A stretch of 6,053 nucleotides of DNA from JBNJGB01 sp051747385 (GTDB taxonomy: Bacteria; Myxococcota_A; UBA9042; PHBI01; JACKFB01). The notes under the pieces were generated by a model that did no database searches, had not been told where the DNA came from, and saw nothing but the letters and a program-made list of their open reading frames with translations. Shown here piece by piece: positions 1 through 4,891 of the stretch; position 1 is the stretch's first letter, and the number at the start of each line of letters is the position of its first letter. The stretch covers positions 1 to 6,053 of the forward strand of contig JBNJGB010000072.1 of assembly GCA_051747385.1 (NCBI GenBank), in the 5' to 3' direction. The translations under genes and the position numbers were made by a program.

Positions 1-28
1 TCACCATCCCATCAAACATCATGCTCGC

Positions 29-62
29 CCCGCTTCGCGGGTCTCGGGCGCGCTCCGCGCGC
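29..62. repeat. Two tandem GC hairpins
   Basis: Bases 29-33 (CCCGC) pair with 37-41 (GCGGG) across a TTC loop. Bases 48-53 (GCGCGC) pair with 57-62 across a TCC loop. Two compact stems in tandem with three-base loops suggest a REP-like or structural intergenic repeat, or a bidirectional stop for transcription, but no T-run follows. A genome-wide copy number would decide whether this is a repeat family. Confidence 0.35.
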
Positions 63-131
63 GCTCAACAGAGGCGGCAACTATCCTGACGCCTGGGGAT
101 CGCGGGGGAGGCGAACATTGAGAAGCTGGAC

Positions 132-815
132 ATGCTCCCCGACCTCCGGGACGTGCCCGCAGACGGGCTTCGCGCGCACTTCCTTCTGGAGCCGGACTGC
201 GACCAGAACGAGAGTCATGTGCTTCGGCAGTACGAGTTGGCTCGCAAGTCGATCGAGCCGGCAGGGGCGGACGACGATTCGCCGTTCGAGGACTTCTGTG
301 ACGCACGCCTCGAACTCATCGTGGAAGCGTTGCTGGCATGGTGGGACAAACTGGAGCGCAGGCTCGACGAAGTCACCGGCCGCGTGCGAGGCGAGAAGCC
401 GCAGGAGGAACTGCTCAAGAAGTCGTTGGCGGGTGAGCTCCGAGAGCGAGCCCAGGACGAGGGGTGGGCCGACAACACGCTGCGGCAGATGCTCCGGCTC
501 ATGGTCGAGCGCCCACGCTGCAGCAATAGAAGGGCGAGGAGCGGGCGGATTCGGCGCGTCGGGATCTACACTTGCGCCACGAAGGCGCCCGCTTCCAATT
601 TCCAGCAGATGGTCCGGCTCGATTCGGACGGGCAGCATCTGGTCGTCGGAACTGACGTAGACGTGCGCTCGGCCCTCCTCGACGCGTTGGAGGGACACCT
701 GAACGTCGACCGGGATCAAGAGTGGATTCCCCTCAACCCGACCCAGGAAACGACGGGTCGCGCTTTGGAGGCATTGGGCGATCTCTTGGACGGGCGCAGC
801 CCCCCTTATGCTTGA
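132..815 (+). CDS. Hypothetical protein, 227 aa, no family recognised
   Basis: I do not recognise this protein. The frame shows the usual high-GC coding pattern, with G/C strongly favoured at codon position 3 and least at position 2, which supports real coding over the overlapping frames. Residues 1-130 are acidic and mostly helical in character, with a Trp-Trp pair at 70-71 inside a charged amphipathic stretch (about 58-85) and a Glu/Lys-rich segment at 88-112. A short basic stretch at about 129-142 (CSNRRARSGRIRR) links to a second part (about 143-227) with a beta-like segment (QHLVVGTDVDV) and a helix at 178-190. There is no signal peptide or membrane segment. The ATG at 132 is preceded by only a weak GAGAAG. 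A stronger GGGGGAGG lies further upstream (104-111), so the true start could be a non-ATG codon near 117; the frame is open back to a stop at 87. Within the element it would be cargo; function unknown. Confidence 0.5.
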   Translation: MLPDLRDVPADGLRAHFLLEPDCDQNESHVLRQYELARKSIEPAGADDDSPFEDFCDARLELIVEALLAWWDKLERRLDEVTGRVRGEKPQEELLKKSLAGELRERAQDEGWADNTLRQMLRLMVERPRCSNRRARSGRIRRVGIYTCATKAPASNFQQMVRLDSDGQHLVVGTDVDVRSALLDALEGHLNVDRDQEWIPLNPTQETTGRALEALGDLLDGRSPPYA

Positions 816-1000
816 GCCGGCAGCGGGGCGGTCAGAACTCTAGGCCGAGGCGCGTTTCGTCTCAGACAAGCGACCGGGAGGGCGCTGGGACGGGACCCTG
901 TGGTGGTTCGGGTCCAGCGGGGTCCTCGAGCCGGCACGCGACCGGCGAGACACCCTGGTTCAGTGTGTCCCATCCCGGTGCGGGTACCAGGTTCGTCTCA
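816..1000. other. Gap between the hypothetical gene and the minus-strand remnant
   Basis: I see no supportable gene here. CACCCTGGT occurs at 951-959 and again at 999-1007, with the opposite orientation ACCAGG at 986-991 between them. Frames on both strands are open over parts of the interval but have the mixed composition expected of chance open frames in GC-rich DNA. On the minus strand, some of it could be a further piece of the decayed gene to its right. Confidence 0.3.
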
Positions 1001-1743
1001 CCCTGGTCGCACACCGATGCCCGCCTGCACGCCGGTGATGGGGTCCACCCCGAGCAACCGCTGTTCGACAAGGACCTGGAGGACGTGCCGGGTTCGACCT
1101 CGACCAGGACCTTCATGGACGGCACGAAGGGCACGTCGAAGTCGCTCACCTCCAGCCTGTGGGGCGACCCGAACTCGACGACCGGACCCACTGGGGGGCA
1201 CGGCACCACCCGCTGCCGAAGAGTCGTCCGGGCGCGACGTGCGCTTGGTGGACCATCCGGTCCTGGGGCACCAGTCTACTACTGGCTCGCCGCCGAACCT
1301 GAGCCCCGATTCTCGAAGCCGGCAGGTTCTCGCTGGGGCGGTTCTCGGTGGTTGGAGGGCGACTTGTAGAACTTCACGCGGGTCTTGATGGGGTTCTCGG
1401 CGATCCAGAACCGGTTCTCGAAGGTCCCAGGGTTCTCTCCGAGTTCGTAGAACCGATTGGAAAACCTCGCCGGGTCCCCGGCGGGGGCGCGATCCGCGAA
1501 TTGAACCTGTACGAATTTTGGGAGCCGTCTTCGGCAACGGTCGAGATCGCGTCGACGAGGGGGTTCACGTTGTCGACCAGCGGGTAGGGGAGGGAGGAGA
1601 CCCTGCGCGGCCCTCGCCCTGCAGGCCCTTGACACGCTTCATCCACTCGGGGCCCAGGTGGAGTTGATGGCTGGTTCGACAACGACGACGGTTCCGAAGA
1701 CCGCATCCGCGTGGACGGTGCCCGCTCTGCGGACCACCGGCAT
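1001..1743 (-). pseudogene. Multiply frameshifted remnant of a minus-strand gene, product unknown
   Basis: Protein-like fragments with coding-type codon bias follow one another on the minus strand in changing frames: 1743-1654 (MPVVRRAG...AINSTW), 1651-1601 (PEWMKRVKGLQGEG), 1586-1521 (YPLVDNVNPLVDAISTVAED), 1518-1345 (KFVQVQFADRAPAG through RVKFYKSP), 1271-1209 (VPQDRMVHQAHVAPGRLF), 1209-1087 (VVEFGSPHRLEVSDFDVPF and beyond) and 1087-1001 (HVLQVLVEQRLLGVDPITG). Tandem TAG stops lie near 1276-1281. The junctions at about 1654, 1521, 1209 and 1087 are all explained by loss of one base, and the first two fall in or next to short homopolymers. Read together they give a protein of roughly 240 aa with no family I recognise. 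The ATG at 1743 would put its start only about 20 nt from the divergent xis gene. Alternatives: chance open frames in GC-rich DNA, or base-calling errors, although the long intact genes around it argue against a poor sequence. Confidence 0.42.
1308..1454. repeat. Cluster of GGTTCTC(G) repeats with a 12-bp palindrome
   Basis: GGTTCTCG or a one-base variant starts at 1308, 1325, 1340, 1392, 1413 and 1431. The copy at 1413 is half of the perfect palindrome AGAACCGGTTCT (1407-1418). The copy at 1431 faces AGAACC at 1449-1454 across 12 nt. Spacings are 15-21 nt apart from one gap of 52. This could be a protein-binding array, or a by-product of repeated GAGAAC codons (Glu-Asn) in the minus-strand remnant that covers it. 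Confidence 0.4.
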
Positions 1744-1754
1744 CCGCCATGCCC

Positions 1755-1760
1755 AGGAGG
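1755..1760 (+). promoter_or_regulatory. Shine-Dalgarno site that fixes the xis start
   Basis: AGGAGG sits four bases before the ATG at 1765. It favours that ATG over the in-frame GTG at 1711, which has no comparable site. Confidence 0.6.
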
Positions 1761-1764
1761 CGAC

Positions 1765-2391
1765 ATGAACGACCGCCGGGACACCAAGGATGAGGGTCGC
1801 CGACGCGACTCGCGCGAGGACCTCCTCCGGGAGCTCTTCGGCGACTTCGAGCCGGACGATCTTGAAGGTGGGTTCGCCGTGCTCCCGGTGTTCTCGACTG
1901 GAGAGGACGCCCGGTCCTCGCGCTGGGGGGAGTGGCTCGCGCCCCCGCGCGAGGCTCTGCTGACCACGAACGAGGCTGCCCAGTACCTCCGGGTGTCGGG
2001 GTCGGCGGTGCGCAGCGCGGTCGCGAAGAACTGGCTGGTGCCCGACGGGAAGAACGGCAAGCGAGGAAGCTACTTGTTCAGGCGGAAGACGCTCGACGCC
2101 TACGCGGAGTTCTGCCTGGGACGAAGGGGACGGAAGACGGATGGCCAGCAGGAAGGGACTCACGAAGACGCGACATCCGGGCGTGTACCGGCGGGACAAG
2201 GACGGCGTGTTCGTCGCCTACGTGGGTGTTCGGGTCGAGGGGAAGACCAAGTTCAGGACCAGCACGCTGCCGGCGGGGGCGACCGTCGAGGACGCCGTGC
2301 GAGAGGCGGCCAGGCTGCGGCAGGCGATCCGGGTCGAGGCGCAGACCCCTATGCCCCACCCCCAGGCTACAAGCCGCGTCCACGACGTTAG
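1765..2391 (+). CDS. Excisionase-type helix-turn-helix protein (MerR/HTH_17-like)
   Basis: This is probably the recombination directionality factor (Xis) or a small regulator of the integrase next to it. Residues 65-115 form a winged-helix excisionase domain: LLTTNEAAQYLRVSGSAVRSAV is the HTH, followed by a Gly/Lys wing (about 94-104) and LFRRKTLDAYAEF, the segment that often closes the fold in this family. Residues 1-64 are a charged, acidic N-terminal extension that small Xis proteins usually lack. The ATG has a perfect AGGAGG. The frame stays open to 2391 (208 aa) and overlaps the integrase start by 251 nt. From about residue 126 the protein turns into Arg/Gly-rich low complexity, which is the out-of-frame shadow of the integrase. 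The functional protein may therefore be only about 125 aa plus a read-through tail, or the original stop may have been lost. The domain assignment is firm; the role as Xis rests on context. Confidence 0.72.
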   Translation: MNDRRDTKDEGRRRDSREDLLRELFGDFEPDDLEGGFAVLPVFSTGEDARSSRWGEWLAPPREALLTTNEAAQYLRVSGSAVRSAVAKNWLVPDGKNGKRGSYLFRRKTLDAYAEFCLGRRGRKTDGQQEGTHEDATSGRVPAGQGRRVRRLRGCSGRGEDQVQDQHAAGGGDRRGRRARGGQAAAGDPGRGADPYAPPPGYKPRPRR

Positions 2392-3328
2392 GACGGTCGA
2401 GGACTACGGGCACCAGTGGCTGGACGCGAAGAAGGCCCGGCTCAAGCCGAGTGCGTACCAGCACTACGAGCACACGGTGATGAAGCGCATCCTGCCCTGG
2501 CTCGGGCACCTCGGCATCGACGACGTGTGCCGGGGCGCGCTGGAGTCCTGGGTGGCGTGGGCGGAAGGGCAGCGGAAGGCGAACGGCGACCCCTACAGCC
2601 AGGACACGCTTCGCACGTGGTGGCGGCCCTTGAAGACCATGATGTCGGACCTCGCCGCCGACTTCGGCATCCCGGACCCGACCCGACGGGTTCGGCCTCC
2701 GGAGTCCCACGCGCCGAGGGTACGCGAAGAGGCGACGCTGACAGTCGAAGAGCTGGGGGAGTTCCTGGGAGCGGTGAAGCAGCTCAGCCCAAATCGCTAC
2801 GCGGAGGTTGCCACGCTGGCGTGGACCGGGATGCGCGCCGGGGAGTTGTACGGGCTCAAGTGGGAGTGCGTGGACTTCCACGCCGAGCGGATCGTCATCC
2901 AGAGGTCCGTGTCCAAGGGCGAGCTGACCGAGACCACGAAAACCAAGGCGGCTCGGGTCGTGCCGATGTACGCCGAGCTGGTCGCCGTCCTCCAGGAGCA
3001 TCGGCAGGATCTGCTCAAGCAGCAGCATCGGGGGCTGCAGTCTGGGCTGGTCTTCCCTGCGCAGACCGGAGGTGTGCGCACCCCGCAAAGCCTGAAGAAG
3101 GTGTTCGTCCTGGCTCGCGAGGCGACCGGGCTCTCCGTTCGTGTCGGCCCGCAGGTGCTGCGAAGGACGTTCAACACCCTGATGGTGCAAGCGGGCGTGG
3201 ACCGCATCACCCTCCGGGCCATGATGGGGCACACGTCCGAGGCGATGACCGAGCGCTACGCAGGCGTGTCCCTGGACGCCAAGCGCGCCGCCCTCGCGGC
3301 CGTTATGGACGACACGCCGGACGAGTAG
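2141..3328 (+). CDS. int: Tyrosine recombinase / phage-type integrase
   Basis: Site-specific recombinase expected to cut and rejoin attP and attB through a covalent 3'-phosphotyrosine intermediate. At 395 aa it has full family length. Residues 14-65 (GVYRRDKDGVFVAYV onward) look like an AP2-type arm-binding domain. Residues 86-188 are the helical core-binding domain, and about 199-385 the catalytic domain. Catalytic residues visible: Arg232 in TGMRAGEL, Lys267 in TTKTKAARVVP, Arg341 in QVLRRTF, His364 in MMGHT and the nucleophile Tyr373 in MTERYAG. The box II His (HxxR) is replaced by Gln338 (codon CAG, one base from His). Start: ATG 2141, with purine-rich AAGGGGACGGAAG upstream. The same frame is open back to the TGA at 1961-1963, so a fusion with the xis frame by frameshift is possible on paper. 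The gene points at the tRNA-Gly and very likely uses it as target. Confidence 0.93.
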   Translation: MASRKGLTKTRHPGVYRRDKDGVFVAYVGVRVEGKTKFRTSTLPAGATVEDAVREAARLRQAIRVEAQTPMPHPQATSRVHDVRTVEDYGHQWLDAKKARLKPSAYQHYEHTVMKRILPWLGHLGIDDVCRGALESWVAWAEGQRKANGDPYSQDTLRTWWRPLKTMMSDLAADFGIPDPTRRVRPPESHAPRVREEATLTVEELGEFLGAVKQLSPNRYAEVATLAWTGMRAGELYGLKWECVDFHAERIVIQRSVSKGELTETTKTKAARVVPMYAELVAVLQEHRQDLLKQQHRGLQSGLVFPAQTGGVRTPQSLKKVFVLAREATGLSVRVGPQVLRRTFNTLMVQAGVDRITLRAMMGHTSEAMTERYAGVSLDAKRAALAAVMDDTPDE

Positions 3329-3339
3329 GTCTGCTCATA

Positions 3340-3557
3340 GGTGCTAACGAAGGGTGCTAACGGGAACCGGGGCGCCTTCATCCGGAACTCCTCCGCGCTG
3401 GCGCGCAAGGCGGTCTTGAACACTTGCCGTGAGGCGGGCGGCAGGGGGCCCGTCCGCTTGGACGGTGACTCCTGGTCCGACCTGATGCCGAGGTGCGCGA
3501 ACAGCCCGCCCCGGGCAGTGTTAGCACCCCAGCGTTAGAACCCACGGGGGTGCTAAC
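3340..3557. repeat. GGTGCTAAC repeats: candidate integrase arm-type or Xis sites
   Basis: GGTGCTAACG occurs as a direct pair at 3340-3349 and 3353-3362, 13 bp apart. GTTAGCACCCC (3520-3530) and GGGGTGCTAAC (3547-3557) form a perfect 11-bp inverted repeat across 16 nt, and a degenerate inverted copy (CGTTAGAACCC) starts at 3533 in that spacer. The sites lie only between int and the tRNA, where tyrosine-recombinase arm sites are expected. The 155 nt between the two groups holds no gene I can support; it has one hairpin, CCGTCC/GGACGG with a GCTT loop, at 3450-3465. Confidence 0.6.
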
Positions 3558-3590
3558 GGTTGGCGCGGGGCAGGCAACCACCGCGCAAAG

Positions 3591-3618
3591 AAAAAGCCCC
3601 TGACGAATCAGGGGCTTT
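3591..3618 (-). terminator. Rho-independent terminator of the tRNA-Gly gene
   Basis: Read on the minus strand, AAAGCCCCTGA (3618-3608) and TCAGGGGCTTT (3603-3593) form an 11-bp stem with a TTCG loop and continue into TTTTTC, only three bases after the CCA end. On the plus strand the same stem is followed by only three T, so it acts mainly for the tRNA. Flanking CGCAAAG (3584-3590) and CTTTGCG (3615-3621) could extend or compete with the stem. Confidence 0.85.
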
Positions 3619-3621
3619 GCG

Positions 3622-3697
3622 TGGAGCGGGCGACCGGACTCGAACCGGCGACCCTCAGCTTGGGAAGCTGATACTCTACCAACTGAGTTACGCCCGC
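3622..3697 (-). tRNA. tRNA-Gly (anticodon CCC)
   Basis: The 76-nt cloverleaf is complete. The acceptor stem is GCGGGCG with CGCCCGC, with discriminator T and encoded CCA. The D arm is ACTC/GAGT with AGTTGGTA in the loop. The anticodon stem TCAGC/GCTGA encloses the loop TTCCCAA, giving anticodon CCC (plus-strand 3662-3664), which reads GGG. The T arm carries TTCGAGT. The gene has its own promoter upstream (3713-3741) and a terminator directly downstream. All stems are intact, so it should be functional even though the integrative element appears to abut its 3' end. Confidence 0.96.
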
Positions 3698-3712
3698 GTG
3701 GCGTGGAGACGA

Positions 3713-3741
3713 GTTGTAGGGCCGGGTGGGGCGCCTGTCAA
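3713..3741 (-). promoter_or_regulatory. Sigma-70-type promoter of tRNA-Gly
   Basis: On the minus strand, TTGACA (3741-3736, a perfect -35) is followed by a 17-nt spacer and TACAAC (3718-3713, matching the -10 consensus at four of six bases). The -10 ends 15 nt before the mature tRNA, so a short 5' leader is expected. The promoter lies just beyond the stop of the receiver-domain gene and marks the right side as host chromosome. Confidence 0.8.
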
Positions 3742-3765
3742 TAGGGGACGCCTCCGTGGGGCGCT

Positions 3766-4527
3766 TCAGGAGGTCGGGCGGGCGTCGAGGTCCTTCTGGA
3801 CGCGGTCGAAGACGGCTTCGAGATCCATCTCCTCGGCGGACTTGTCGGACAGGGCCGGGAGGGCCCGGATGCGCTCGAGCAGGTTGGTGACGCGATCGAG
3901 GGCCTCGCGCGCGCCCGCGAGTTCCTCGTCCTTCGAGCCCGAGTCGGCGACGGCCTTGCGGATGGCGGCGATGGGCTCGTCCAGGGCCAGGGCCAGGGCG
4001 GTGGTGAAGTCGCCCATGGTCTCGTAGGCCTGCTGGAGCTCCTCGTTGCGGAGCTGGATGGTGGTGTTCAGCTCGTCCAGGCGGGCGTTGGCCCGCTCCA
4101 GGCGCTCGCGGAGCTTGACCTCGCTCTTGCGCGCGCGGTCGGCCTCGATGACGCGGACGAGGGTCTGCGGGAGATCCCGCCAGAAGCCCGGGTCCTTGAT
4201 GATGTAGTCCGCGACGTGGGTGCGGTACGCTTGGACGGCCAGGTCCTCGTTGCCCGCGGAGGTCATGAGGACGAAGGGCGCGTCGAGGCCCTCGTCGCTC
4301 AGGGTCGCGATCATGTCGAGGCCGCGGCGGCCCGGGATGCGGTTGTCGACCAGCAGGACGTCGAAGGACATCTGCCGGGCGAAGTGCTCCGCGTCCTCGG
4401 AGTTGCCCGCGAACTGCACCACCGAGAACGGCGACGTCTCGCTGTTGAGCGCCTTCCGGATGAGGAGCTGATGGGTCGGGTCGTCCTCGACCACCAGGAC
4501 CGTGTATCCGGAGTGTTCGTCGACCAA
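3766..4527 (-). CDS. Response-regulator receiver domain fused to a degenerate histidine-kinase dimerisation segment
   Basis: 253 aa. Residues 8-128 are a CheY-type receiver: acidic pocket Glu14-Asp15-Asp16, phosphoacceptor Asp61 in LLVDNRIPG, Thr89 or Ser90 in VLMTSAG, and Lys111 in DYIIKDP. All switch residues are present, so it should accept phosphate. Residues about 128-172 are a heptad-like coiled coil (EVKLRERLERANARLDEL). Residues 173-248 resemble a HisKA dimerisation domain: DFTTALALALDEPIAAI aligns with the usual FAYVASHDLxEPLRAI, with Leu where the phosphoacceptor His should be, and LDRVTNLLERI with MDLEAVFDRV matches the second helix and linker. The protein stops where the ATPase domain would begin and has no DNA-binding domain. 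Likely a dimeric signalling or sequestering protein whose partner is unknown. Start: TTG at 4527, chosen because GGGAGGG lies four bases upstream. It is divergent from the lipid kinase gene and convergent with nothing visible. Confidence 0.85.
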   Translation of the reverse strand: MVDEHSGYTVLVVEDDPTHQLLIRKALNSETSPFSVVQFAGNSEDAEHFARQMSFDVLLVDNRIPGRRGLDMIATLSDEGLDAPFVLMTSAGNEDLAVQAYRTHVADYIIKDPGFWRDLPQTLVRVIEADRARKSEVKLRERLERANARLDELNTTIQLRNEELQQAYETMGDFTTALALALDEPIAAIRKAVADSGSKDEELAGAREALDRVTNLLERIRALPALSDKSAEEMDLEAVFDRVQKDLDARPTS

Positions 4528-4531
4528 AGGG

Positions 4532-4538
4532 CCCTCCC
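4532..4538 (-). promoter_or_regulatory. Shine-Dalgarno site that supports a TTG start
   Basis: GGGAGGG on the minus strand lies four bases before TTG (4527-4525). The receiver fold begins seven residues later (YTVLVVEDD), so no upstream start is needed. Confidence 0.65.
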
Positions 4539-4700
4539 GAGCCGTGAGGCTGTGCCTGAATCCCGTTCACTCGCGCGGGTGCCTGTACTGCGCCTGGGCG
4601 TCCTCAACGTAACTCGCCGCTGGAAGCGTGGTCAAACGGTCGGCACCCTGGGCTTCGGGCGGCGGGCTCCGGTGCGAAGGGCCTTACGCAGCGCGGCGTG

Positions 4701-4726
4701 GATCTGCGTGTCAGGCTTCGCAGATC
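4701..4726. promoter_or_regulatory. 8-bp inverted repeat in the divergent intergenic region
   Basis: GATCTGCG (4701-4708) and CGCAGATC (4719-4726) are perfect inverted copies separated by 10 nt. They lie within the 364-nt gap (4528-4891) between the receiver-domain gene and the lipid kinase gene. The spacing suits a dimeric regulator on one DNA face or an RNA hairpin. The gap also holds the palindrome TCACGTGA at 4760-4767 and a small CCCC/GGGG stem near 4850. I see no clear -35/-10 pair in it. Confidence 0.4.
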
Positions 4727-4891
4727 GGGAGCCATCGGACGGCGACGGGCCGGTGCGTGTCACGTGATTCCGGTGGGTTGTCGGATCGGTGGGTGATGGC
4801 ACGTTTCGTGCTTTGGAGTGGCCCGGCCCGGGAAAGGGGGGTCCCCGAGGGGATCGCACCGGGTCGCGGAACACACCTGGAGGCATCACCC

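Larger units (their letters stand above)
1..3650. mobile_element. Integrase-proximal end of a tRNA-Gly-targeting integrative element (left end outside window)
   Basis: Seen: an excisionase-like gene and a tyrosine recombinase gene lie in tandem, and the integrase ends about 290 nt from the 3' end of a tRNA-Gly gene. That gap holds repeated short sites of the kind integrases and Xis proteins bind. Known: tyrosine recombinases of islands, prophages and integrative conjugative elements commonly use tRNA 3' ends as attB, with int next to one att site. Inferred: the element occupies the left side, and the junction lies somewhere around the tRNA 3' end and its terminator (about 3590-3650). I found no second copy of the tRNA 3' end within the window, so the other att site must be to the left of position 1. 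No replication, conjugation or phage structural gene is recognisable in the visible part, so the class of element is open. Confidence 0.6.

Noticed and set aside
81..719. Minus-strand open frame (212 codons) antisense to the 227-aa hypothetical protein
   Set aside because: Codon-position bias fits the plus-strand frame better, and the start has no ribosome site. It remains an alternative if homology later supports it.
722..1369. Long plus-strand open frame (215 codons) after the hypothetical gene
   Set aside because: Ser/Thr/Gly/Pro-rich composition without hydrophobic core segments and no good start. The minus-strand fragments over the same bases look more protein-like.
1407..1418. AGAACCGGTTCT as a LexA (SOS) box
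   Set aside because: The GAAC and GTTC halves are two bases apart, while the GAAC/GTTC-type LexA box needs four.
1629..1634. TTGACA as a possible -35 for the xis-int genes
   Set aside because: No acceptable -10 hexamer is found 16-18 nt downstream.
3341..3538. Short plus-strand open frame starting inside the GGTGCTAAC repeats
   Set aside because: Its start codon lies within a repeat, no ribosome site precedes it, and it spans the candidate att arm.
3608..4570. Long minus-strand frame antisense or out of frame with the receiver gene and running through the tRNA
   Set aside because: Low-complexity Arg/Pro/Gly composition; the receiver-domain frame in the same region has clear catalytic motifs.
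4628..4891. Upstream extension of the lipid kinase frame to an earlier GTG
   Set aside because: The added residues are Arg/Gly/Ser-rich with no family match. The ATG at 4892 has a good GGAGG and lies just before the conserved LLNPNAR motif.
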